Position numbers and translations under genes: made by a program
The notes under the pieces: generated by a model
Databases searched by the model: none
What the model saw: the letters and a program-made list of their open reading frames with translations, nothing else
What the model was told of the DNA's origin: nothing
Shown: one piece after another, positions 1-6,934 of the stretch
Layout of the letters: the number at the start of each line of letters is the position of its first letter
Numbering within the stretch: position 1 is the first letter of the stretch
Assembly (NCBI RefSeq): GCF_000238375.3
Contig: NZ_AHBZ03000017.1
Location: 62,001-126,000, forward strand
Origin: Pseudoalteromonas citrea
GTDB taxonomy: Bacteria; Pseudomonadota; Gammaproteobacteria; Enterobacterales; Alteromonadaceae
Direction: 5' to 3'
Length of the DNA stretch: 64,000 nt

Positions 1-812
1 AATTGAGCTTTTCCACTGAGCGAGATCCAGAGATGTCTTGGCGCATTTAGTTCAAATTCAAACTCATAGAAGTCACCGTGTTGTGTGATAATGTGCTGAA
101 ATTGTGCCCACTTACGAAGCTGAGCAGTTTCAGTATCAGACCGCATTAACAAAGGGGATTTACCAACAAAGTGCGTTTTATATAGGTCATCATCGGCAGC
201 CAGTTCGTCTACACAAATAAACTCACAAACTGCATTCATTCGCCAAAACCATTCAGAAGCAAGCTCTTTAAACAGTTCTGCTTGCTCCGTCATTACTGCG
301 ACTAAAGAGAGTAAATGACTTGTATGTGAATGAGCCTTGTTGAGTGACTCGACTTTTAGATATAGCTGCTCTAAAAGAATAGACACCATACTGTCTTTAC
401 CCACCACAGAGAAACGCGGTTTACCGGTTAATTCGGAAAACAACACAACGCTGTTATTACATGAGGGCGGTAGCTTACATATCAGAATATTAGAAAGGTT
501 TGAGTTTACCTTATTATTGGCGATATGTTCAGCATGTGAATATCCATCACTAAGGAATACCTCCGTAACATCTTCATTCTCCATTATTTTATTTAATGAC
601 CATTGACTATAATTAAAGTCACTATCTGAGCTCGCTATCGCACGATAAATGAGAGACTCATGTTCAGTAAGAATACAACAGTTTTTGTAACTAAATAACG
701 GTGACAATGCTTTATTTAATCGATAGAACACTGCGGTTAAATCTTTGCCAGAATTTATGGCAGATAGCGCGCTTTGTAATTGTTCTAAACTAAATAAATG
801 TCCATTTTGCAT
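1..812 (-). CDS. PAS-containing sensor protein, N-terminal part (cut by window edge)
   Basis: The frame is open from an ATG at 812 to base 1 without a stop, so only about 270 N-terminal residues are present. Residues 1-150 look like a GAF-type input region, followed by a leucine-rich helical linker and the start of a PAS-like fold (around the segment EWFWRMNAVCEFICVDE). No membrane segment is seen. The effector domain lies outside the window. A histidine kinase is the likeliest reading because a free Hpt protein (1860-2195) and a sigma54 response regulator (3280-4713) lie close by and no SypF-type hybrid kinase is seen elsewhere in the locus. A diguanylate cyclase is also possible. A GGTGA ribosome site precedes the start, and a TTGCA-N3-TGCAA palindrome lies about 30 bases upstream. 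Confidence 0.72.
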   Translation of the reverse strand, partial: MQNGHLFSLEQLQSALSAINSGKDLTAVFYRLNKALSPLFSYKNCCILTEHESLIYRAIASSDSDFNYSQWSLNKIMENEDVTEVFLSDGYSHAEHIANNKVNSNLSNILICKLPPSCNNSVVLFSELTGKPRFSVVGKDSMVSILLEQLYLKVESLNKAHSHTSHLLSLVAVMTEQAELFKELASEWFWRMNAVCEFICVDELAADDDLYKTHFVGKSPLLMRSDTETAQLRKWAQFQHIITQHGDFYEFEFELNAPRHLWISLSGKAQ

Positions 813-840
813 TTTTTGTTCACCATTCTTGTAATTTGCT

Positions 841-853
841 TTGCACTTTGCAA
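841..853. promoter_or_regulatory. TTGCA-N3-TGCAA palindrome, candidate SypG-type activator site
   Basis: TTGCACTTTGCAA is a perfect copy of the palindrome also found before sypA and between sypJ and the plus-strand glycosyltransferase. It lies in the divergent gap between the sensor gene (minus) and the yvcK-like gene (plus), 82 bases upstream of a sigma54-type promoter candidate at 935-950. Binding by the locus's sigma54 activator is inferred from position and recurrence. Confidence 0.55.
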
Positions 854-934
854 ATGTAGTTACCTTTATCAAAAAGATCAAATTTATTTTTAATTAAATA
901 TAACAAATTCAATAACTTATTATTGAAAATAAGT

Positions 935-950
935 TGGAATAATATCTGCT
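935..950 (+). promoter_or_regulatory. candidate sigma54 promoter for the yvcK-like gene
   Basis: TGGAAT-N5-CTGCT has the required GG and GC dinucleotides at sigma54 -24/-12 spacing, but differs from TGGCAC-N5-TTGCW at three positions. It lies 40 bases before the ATG at 990 and downstream of the palindrome at 841-853. It is the weakest of the five candidates in sequence. Confidence 0.35.
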
Positions 951-989
951 TATCTAAAGTATATCCTAAAGAGTGTAAGTGGAGCGATT

Positions 990-1880
990 ATGAAAATTGT
1001 ATGTTTAGGTGGTGGCCATGGGCTAGCACAAGTATTGAGTGCTATCAGACCGCTATGTAGTGATTTAACTGCAATCGTTGCGACCACCGATAATGGTGGG
1101 AGTACCGGCAGGCTAAGAGAGTCGCAAGAATGCGTTGCACTCGGAGACATCCGCCGTTGCTGCTTGCAACTAACAGATAAACAATCTCTGATTCATTCAA
1201 TATTTGAACACCGCTTTGATGGGGGGGAGTTAGATGGTCATAGTCTCGGTAACCTAACACTATTAGGCTTAATGCAGCTAACAGACTCACCAACAGAGGC
1301 TGTTGCTTGGTTTAACGCCATGTTAGGTAATGCCGAAACCATTTTGCCTATGTCTGATTCAGCGACCGATCTTGTTGCCAGTTATCATAACGGTGAGCAA
1401 GTTATTGGTGAATGTGAGATAGACGCATTAACACAGCTCCCAGATACTGTTGGCTTATCAAAGGCAGTTCCTGCTGCAAAAGGGGCTGTTGATGCAATCA
1501 TGAATGCCGATTTAATATTGATGGGGCCTGGCAGTATCATTTCAAGTGTGATGCCGCCATTACTGGTGAAAGAAATAAGTACAGCCATTAAGGAAACAGC
1601 TGCTTGTCGCATTTTTATTGAAAACATAGCCCAAGAAAATAGCGTAGCCAGTAGTTTACAGGGTGAAACAATCATTGACTGGATGCAAGAAAAGTTAGGC
1701 TATCAATTTTGCGATTTAAGTATTTCTCCACAAGCAATAGAAGAAATCGTTGTGCATTGTGATGAATTAAACCAAGGTCAATCTACACAGCATAATATAG
1801 AGCAGCTAAGTCATGTGTTTTCACAACTACTTAAACTACCTTTGAGTACAAAGGTAAACTCAACATGTACTATCAATTAA
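990..1880 (+). CDS. YvcK/CofD-like (UPF0052) protein
   Basis: The 296-residue length is close to E. coli YbhK. The N-terminal GGGHG nucleotide-binding loop, the segment TTDNGGSTGRLR (about residues 31-42), GDIRRCCLQL and GHSLGNLTL are family hallmarks, and a further conserved MGPGSIISSV segment follows. Family members share the CofD fold; B. subtilis YvcK is needed for normal growth and cell shape on gluconeogenic substrates and binds UDP-sugars. The exact biochemical activity in Gammaproteobacteria is unclear. A GGAG site sits 6 bases before the ATG. The 3' end overlaps the convergent Hpt gene by 21 bases. Its place beside an exopolysaccharide locus, and possibly under a sigma54 promoter, hints at a role in UDP-sugar supply or sensing, which is an inference. 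Confidence 0.85.
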   Translation: MKIVCLGGGHGLAQVLSAIRPLCSDLTAIVATTDNGGSTGRLRESQECVALGDIRRCCLQLTDKQSLIHSIFEHRFDGGELDGHSLGNLTLLGLMQLTDSPTEAVAWFNAMLGNAETILPMSDSATDLVASYHNGEQVIGECEIDALTQLPDTVGLSKAVPAAKGAVDAIMNADLILMGPGSIISSVMPPLLVKEISTAIKETAACRIFIENIAQENSVASSLQGETIIDWMQEKLGYQFCDLSISPQAIEEIVVHCDELNQGQSTQHNIEQLSHVFSQLLKLPLSTKVNSTCTIN

Positions 1881-2195
1881 CTCTCGAGCATGAGAAAAGG
1901 TAACTAAACTTTGTGCATGAACATCAGTAATTAATGTGCTTACTTCAGCATTAACGCCGTCAATTTTGACCTGGTGTTCTATTTTTTCACACAGCGCTGC
2001 AAGCTCTAAAGCGCCGTAACTTCGGCTACTGCTTTTTAAGCTATGCGCTGTTATCTCTAGTACATCTAGGGGTGAGTCTATATCCAGCTTTTTTATTAGC
2101 TCTAATGACTCCGTTAAGTAAACCTCTAATAGCTGTATCGCAAGTTGCTCACCAACATCTTGTTGTAACTGAGAAAAAGTAGCTTGATTTATCAT
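1860..2195 (-). CDS. free-standing Hpt phosphotransfer protein
   Basis: This 111-residue all-helical protein carries the Hpt signature ITAHSLKSSSRSYGA, with His51 as the expected phospho-acceptor. Such proteins relay phosphate between a sensor kinase receiver and a response regulator. In V. fischeri the Hpt function that feeds SypG is part of the hybrid kinase SypF; here an isolated Hpt sits between the PAS sensor and the SypG-like regulator, so a three-part relay is likely but inferred. AAGGATC precedes the ATG at 2195. The start is only 20 bases from the divergent ATG at 2216, and the 3' end runs 21 bases into the yvcK-like gene. Confidence 0.85.
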   Translation of the reverse strand: MINQATFSQLQQDVGEQLAIQLLEVYLTESLELIKKLDIDSPLDVLEITAHSLKSSSRSYGALELAALCEKIEHQVKIDGVNAEVSTLITDVHAQSLVTFSHARELIDSTC

Positions 2196-2215
2196 GAAGA
2201 TCCTTGGAGTTAAAT

Positions 2216-3262
2216 ATGGAATATGATGTTGTATTATTTGTAGACTCTTCTATTTATGGTGGTATTGAGTCTCACCTTGTCGAACTTGCCAAGTTGCTAC
2301 AGCGTAAAAGTGTTACATGCAAAATATTGTTTTACCAAGATCACGGTAATCAACTATTTTACAATAAGCTAGAATCTTGCAATATTCAATTCGAATTTTT
2401 AGAAGGCACTGCTTCAAGTGTGATCTCCACCTTTAAAACGTACTCTAAACACACGGTTATACATACTCACGGCTATAAAGCAGGTATATTTGGGCGCCTA
2501 TTGTGTCGCTATTTACGTTTAAGATGTGTGAGCACCTATCACGCGGGCGAAACTGGGCAAGGAAAAGTACGGTTGTACAATATGCTCGATAAAATCACAG
2601 CATGCTTATCAATTAACTTTGCCGTTTCAAACAAAATTAAGAACCAGTTAAGCCAAGCTGAAGTCCTTGATAATTTCGTCGAGACTACGCCTCTTGCTGA
2701 ATGTAACGGTACATACCATCATGGAAATAAATTAAAGGTCGGTTTTGTGGGTCGGTTATCATATGAGAAAGGGCCAGATCGATTTATTGAAATAGCAAGG
2801 TGTATGGCTGACCAAGAGCGTTTTGAATGGCATATGTTCGGCGGCGGTATGATGGATGCATCTCTTACTATCCCTGACAACGTTGTGGCTCATGGGGTCG
2901 TGCCTTCAGAAGATATATGGGAAAACATAGATGTGTTATGTGTTACTTCACGACAAGAAGGCTTACCCATGGCTATCTTAGAAGCAATGAACCATGGTGT
3001 GATGGTGATCAGTATGGATGTGGGTGCAATTTCGACTGTTATAACACATAATTTGAGTGGCTGGATTGTACCCGTTTATAACGTTCAGCAATTCAGTAAT
3101 AAACTGAAAGAGATCACGCGTATGGATCCAGAAAGTTTAACCATGATGAAACAATACGCGCACAGTGTTGTGGCACAACGGTTTTCTGGGCATGAGCAGT
3201 GGAATATGTTGCACGAAGCATATTCTGGTCACTGTTCAAACCCTATTAAAGTAAATGGTTAG
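2216..3262 (+). CDS. GT4-type glycosyltransferase
   Basis: GT-B fold retaining glycosyltransferase of 348 residues. It shows the N-terminal GGIESHLVELA acceptor-side motif, HTHGYKAGIFGRLL, the GFVGRLSYEKGPDRFIE nucleotide-sugar domain start near residue 175, and the EGLPMAILEAMNHG motif typical of GT4 enzymes. I chose the ATG at 2216 because GGAG sits 6 bases before it; the TTG at 2204 in the same frame has no site of its own. It lies opposite in direction to the main syp-like genes, between the Hpt gene and the SypG-like regulator. It may correspond to one of the V. fischeri glycosyltransferases SypH or SypI, but that cannot be settled here. Confidence 0.9.
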   Translation: MEYDVVLFVDSSIYGGIESHLVELAKLLQRKSVTCKILFYQDHGNQLFYNKLESCNIQFEFLEGTASSVISTFKTYSKHTVIHTHGYKAGIFGRLLCRYLRLRCVSTYHAGETGQGKVRLYNMLDKITACLSINFAVSNKIKNQLSQAEVLDNFVETTPLAECNGTYHHGNKLKVGFVGRLSYEKGPDRFIEIARCMADQERFEWHMFGGGMMDASLTIPDNVVAHGVVPSEDIWENIDVLCVTSRQEGLPMAILEAMNHGVMVISMDVGAISTVITHNLSGWIVPVYNVQQFSNKLKEITRMDPESLTMMKQYAHSVVAQRFSGHEQWNMLHEAYSGHCSNPIKVNG

Positions 3263-3279
3263 ATAAAAATGCAGAGAAA

Positions 3280-4713
3280 CTAAGCTTGTAACTCCTCCCA
3301 GCTTTTGATTTTTCGATATATAGTCGATGGGCTGACATCGAGTAAAGCGGCCGCTTTAGGTATATTATTTTGGCATAACGTAATTGCTTGCTCGATGTAG
3401 CGTTTTTCTATAATCCATAAAGGCTCAATTTCCTGCATATTCGATAAGCTGTTGCTTATCTGATTTACCACAGCAGCCGCTTCTTGCGGGACATTATTGT
3501 TAGCAAACGCGGTATTGCCAGATAATGACGACAACGGTGTAGGATTTGGTGTATTGGGAAGCGCTGGAACCATGTCTAATTCAATCCACTGGGCGTCGTT
3601 CAATACCAGTGTATTACGTACGGTATTCTCTAACTGACGGACATTTCCAGGCCAGTTATAATTCATAAACGTGTGTTTAACACCTTCAGACATACCTTTA
3701 TAAGGGTGAGACTCTTCTTTACTTATTTTTGAAAAAAGCGCCTCAGCTATTTCAATAATATCCGCCCCTCTATCTCTTAGAGGAGGTAAACTTACTGGGA
3801 TCACATGTAATCGATAATATAAATCTTCTCTAAAACGCCCTGCTTGCACTTCAATAAGTGGATCTCTATTCGTCGCACATACAAAACGTACATCAACTTT
3901 GACTTCCTTTTCGCTGCCGACTTGTTGATAGCACCCTGTTTGTATAAAACGTAATAATTTACTTTGTAAGTTTATATCCATTTCACACAGTTCATCTAAA
4001 AACAGCGTACCACCATCAGCTTGACCTGCCGCCCCTTCACGATTAGCTATGGCGCCAGTAAATGCGCCTTTTAAATGACCAAATATTTCACTTTCAATCA
4101 GGTCTTTAGGGATTGCCGCACAGTTAAGGGCAACAAACGGCTTTGCTGCCCTCGGAGAAGCTTGGTGCACCGCTTTTGCGCACAACTCTTTCCCCGTACC
4201 ACTTTCACCCGTTATAAAAACGGTCGCTTTGCTTGTTGCCGCTGAATTAATAATTTGATACACAGACTGCATGACTCTCGAGCTACCAATCAAGTCAAAG
4301 TACCTTCCGTTTTCATACTTAGCTTGATATTTTTCTACAGTTTGTTTTAAATCTTTTAGCTTTAACGCATTGTTAATCGTGATCCGAAATCGATCGGCTT
4401 CTATCGGTTTTTCTAAAAAGTCATTTGCCCCGAGCTTAATTGCTTTAATGGCCATTTCCTTAGTTGCATGGCCTGTTAAAACAATAACTTGAGGTTGATT
4501 ATCACCTTCAATGGAGGAAAGAATGTCTAACCCGTTCATATCTGGTAACATAACATCAAGCAGTATTAAGTCTGGATTAAACTCACGAATAGCATCCAAT
4601 GCCTCAGCGCCCGTCGCTGCAATTTGCGTTTTCATACCTGTGGGTATTAAGTAAGACTGATACATCAAAGCCAAAGACGCAGTATCTTCAACTATTAGAA
4701 TTTTTGGCGGCAT
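3280..4713 (-). CDS. sypG: SypG-like sigma54-dependent response regulator
   Basis: NtrC-family protein of 477 residues. It has a receiver domain (acid pair E9-D10, phospho-acceptor D53 in LILLDVMLPDMNG), an AAA+ domain with Walker A GESGTGKE and the sigma54-contact loop GAFTGA, and a C-terminal Fis-type helix-turn-helix (IPKAAALLDVSPSTIYRKI). The ATG at 4713 follows AAGGAAG by 7 bases, which is preferred over the TTG at 4719. SypG of V. fischeri activates syp transcription from sigma54 promoters. This gene lies after a SypE homologue, as in V. fischeri apart from the missing sypF. It is the natural candidate for binding the TTGCA-N3-TGCAA palindromes in this window. Confidence 0.92.
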   Translation of the reverse strand: MPPKILIVEDTASLALMYQSYLIPTGMKTQIAATGAEALDAIREFNPDLILLDVMLPDMNGLDILSSIEGDNQPQVIVLTGHATKEMAIKAIKLGANDFLEKPIEADRFRITINNALKLKDLKQTVEKYQAKYENGRYFDLIGSSRVMQSVYQIINSAATSKATVFITGESGTGKELCAKAVHQASPRAAKPFVALNCAAIPKDLIESEIFGHLKGAFTGAIANREGAAGQADGGTLFLDELCEMDINLQSKLLRFIQTGCYQQVGSEKEVKVDVRFVCATNRDPLIEVQAGRFREDLYYRLHVIPVSLPPLRDRGADIIEIAEALFSKISKEESHPYKGMSEGVKHTFMNYNWPGNVRQLENTVRNTLVLNDAQWIELDMVPALPNTPNPTPLSSLSGNTAFANNNVPQEAAAVVNQISNSLSNMQEIEPLWIIEKRYIEQAITLCQNNIPKAAALLDVSPSTIYRKIKSWEELQA

Positions 4714-4749
4714 AGGCAACTTCCTTCGAATTATGCGCGAGAATACGTG

Positions 4750-6216
4750 TTAATTAATAACAATTAACGACGCGTCGTCAACTTCTTTTGATAAACTCAC
4801 TTGAGAGTTTTGCCAAAGTATAGAGGCAAACTCGCCATCATCCAGTGATATATTTGGCAATAGCTGCTTGAGTTGCTGCAGCTCTGTAATGCCGGTTTCT
4901 TCTCTGTTATCAAATAAGCCATCGGTATAAACAAGTATATGTCGTAAATCACTAAGAGACTCAGAATAAACGTTATATTGATGCTCTATAGACAAGCCTA
5001 AAAGAGGGTCTACGCCTTCTAACTCTCTTACGTTACCTTCTTTATCAATAGCAATCGGCGGTGGGTGACCGGCATTAAGCCAATAAAAACGCTGTTCATG
5101 TACATAGCCAACTAATAATGTTACTAAACTATTTTTACACAACTGCTCTTCATACAGGGCCTGATTTAAACCATTAAGTAATGCACTACAGTCAGGTTTA
5201 CTGGCTAAGAACCCTCTTACAAAACCCTTAATAGCAAAGCTTTCTTTACGTGCTTGAATGCCATGCCCCATCATATCGCCTAAAACAAACCCTTTCTGTT
5301 GGTTTGGAATTGGCATAAAAAAATCACCCCCATCCCCTACTTCAATTGAACCAAATAAGTGTGCTCTAAAGTCATCACTCATTTCATACTCAATCATATT
5401 ACTTGGTGATTGTACCTGATACTCAAATGCTTTAACCCGATTAGTGACCCTTTCTAGGCTTTGTAATAAGCGCACCTTTTTAACAGGCTTAACCAAATAG
5501 TCATCAATGCCTAAACGATTTATTCTTGCGACAATATCCCCAGAGTCAGTGCCGGTTAGCATCACCACTGATAACGTACTTCTATAATCTGAGCCGTTTA
5601 ATTTAATCAACAACGGCTCAGATGTCTGTTTTTGCAACTGATAATCGAGGATCAAAACTTGCGCATCGTGTAACGTAATTGCCTGCCAAGCTTCGGGCAA
5701 GTCCTGACAAGATATCACCTCATAATCGTCTTTTAAGTATGCATTTATGAGCGCTAATTGAGCTTTATCGTCGTCAACATAAATAGCCTTAGGCTTATCT
5801 TTACCTTGCATTAACGGAACTGAAAAATGGTTTTTGTTATTCGACGTACAATAATCGGCTTCAGGGAAGTAGTGCCTTATTAACTCTACCCCCATTCCTC
5901 CTTCTACCAACACACCACTATTGATATCCCAGTCTGATTCATTGAGTTCAAATAAATTATAAGGAGACAAGTCGTCAACGATCTCAAGTGTATAATCAGA
6001 CGCTTTATTACGTGTTATCAACAATACAATGGTTTCATCTTCTCCTTTACTGTGACGTAAAAGGTTAGTTAGATATTCAGTTATAACGAGCCCGGCTGCA
6101 TCTAAGTCATCGTCAATAATCGACAACCCTCCTAGAACATGCTTAAGGACCTGCCTAATTTCTGTAATTGCTGGCGCAATTAGACTAAAACGCCGGTGAT
6201 ATATGGGTTCGTTCAT
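4750..6216 (-). CDS. sypE: SypE-like regulator: RsbW-type kinase, receiver and PP2C phosphatase
   Basis: 488 residues in three parts. An N-terminal HATPase anti-sigma-type serine kinase carries the N-box VITEYLTNLL (E47, N51). A central receiver has D191 in VLILDYQL. A C-terminal PP2C/SpoIIE phosphatase shows GDGGDFF and LGDMMGHG metal-binding motifs, then LVYTDGLFD. This order is that of V. fischeri SypE, which phosphorylates and dephosphorylates SypA and so gates biofilm formation. The matching STAS protein is encoded at 9915-10229. The gene starts 13 bases after the sypD-like stop, so it is probably cotranscribed. The ribosome site is weak. Confidence 0.92.
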   Translation of the reverse strand: MNEPIYHRRFSLIAPAITEIRQVLKHVLGGLSIIDDDLDAAGLVITEYLTNLLRHSKGEDETIVLLITRNKASDYTLEIVDDLSPYNLFELNESDWDINSGVLVEGGMGVELIRHYFPEADYCTSNNKNHFSVPLMQGKDKPKAIYVDDDKAQLALINAYLKDDYEVISCQDLPEAWQAITLHDAQVLILDYQLQKQTSEPLLIKLNGSDYRSTLSVVMLTGTDSGDIVARINRLGIDDYLVKPVKKVRLLQSLERVTNRVKAFEYQVQSPSNMIEYEMSDDFRAHLFGSIEVGDGGDFFMPIPNQQKGFVLGDMMGHGIQARKESFAIKGFVRGFLASKPDCSALLNGLNQALYEEQLCKNSLVTLLVGYVHEQRFYWLNAGHPPPIAIDKEGNVRELEGVDPLLGLSIEHQYNVYSESLSDLRHILVYTDGLFDNREETGITELQQLKQLLPNISLDDGEFASILWQNSQVSLSKEVDDASLIVIN

Positions 6217-6229
6217 TGCTGACTTATTA

Positions 6230-6934
6230 TTAATGTGGATGAAATAGCCAAGTCTGTCGGTTGACCTTATTAATTAAAAACTGTGTTAACCTTGGCCAGC
6301 GCGTGCGATGACGCTCTAAACTTGACAGCAACCGCTCGCCTAATGGCGCAAACTGATGTTGAGTAACTATAATTCGAATATTCTGGTGACCACCTTGCTT
6401 TATATTTTTTATGCTCGTACATAACGATTCTTCATCATTTACACCAAGCCCTACTATTACCATGGTTAAATCACTGCATAAACTTAACGCGTGCAGCGGG
6501 ACGTTACCTCTATTCATCTTCATAGCTGGTGACATATCCATCAAAATATAATCATACTCTTGTAGCAGTCGTTCAACTGCATCCTTCATGATTTGCTTAT
6601 TCTTTGCAGACTCTAACTCAGATAAATTTTGCATTGTTAGCAAGTCAATTTGATTATGCTCAATAATGTTAAGTTGGCAGGAGATGTCACTAAAACGCCA
6701 CGGAGAGCCTGTAGGTTGATCTATTTCATCTAGCTTAAGTGGGCTTATCGGATTTAAGTCAATAATGAGAACACGATTACCATTTGCTTTAAAGCGATGC
6801 GCAACACTCGCGCATACCGTTGACGAGCCAGTATTACCGGCTAATGATATGAATGTCACACACCTAGCCTTGTTATCAATAATTTCATTACCGATATCTT
6901 CAACTTCTTGGTATTGATGTGGAATAAGGTTCAT
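6230..6934 (-). CDS. sypD: SypD-like ParA/CpsD-family ATPase lacking kinase hallmarks
   Basis: 234 residues of the MinD/CpsD P-loop family found with polysaccharide export proteins. The P-loop region reads SLAGNTGSSTV: the lysine expected before the Ser/Thr of the Walker A motif is absent. A hydrophobic RVLIIDLNPI strand follows, and YILMDMSPAM fits the later Walker B-type strand. There is no C-terminal tyrosine cluster, so autokinase activity of the bacterial tyrosine kinase type is doubtful. It overlaps the end of the SLBB protein gene by 4 bases, which implies translational coupling, and precedes the sypE-like gene by 13 bases. It probably acts with the SLBB and chain-length proteins at the inner membrane. 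Confidence 0.82.
   Translation of the reverse strand: MNLIPHQYQEVEDIGNEIIDNKARCVTFISLAGNTGSSTVCASVAHRFKANGNRVLIIDLNPISPLKLDEIDQPTGSPWRFSDISCQLNIIEHNQIDLLTMQNLSELESAKNKQIMKDAVERLLQEYDYILMDMSPAMKMNRGNVPLHALSLCSDLTMVIVGLGVNDEESLCTSIKNIKQGGHQNIRIIVTQHQFAPLGERLLSSLERHRTRWPRLTQFLINKVNRQTWLFHPH

Noticed and set aside
337-606. 89-residue plus-strand reading frame
   Set aside because: It is antisense to the open minus-strand frame of the PAS sensor protein (1-812), which has recognisable protein features and a ribosome site.
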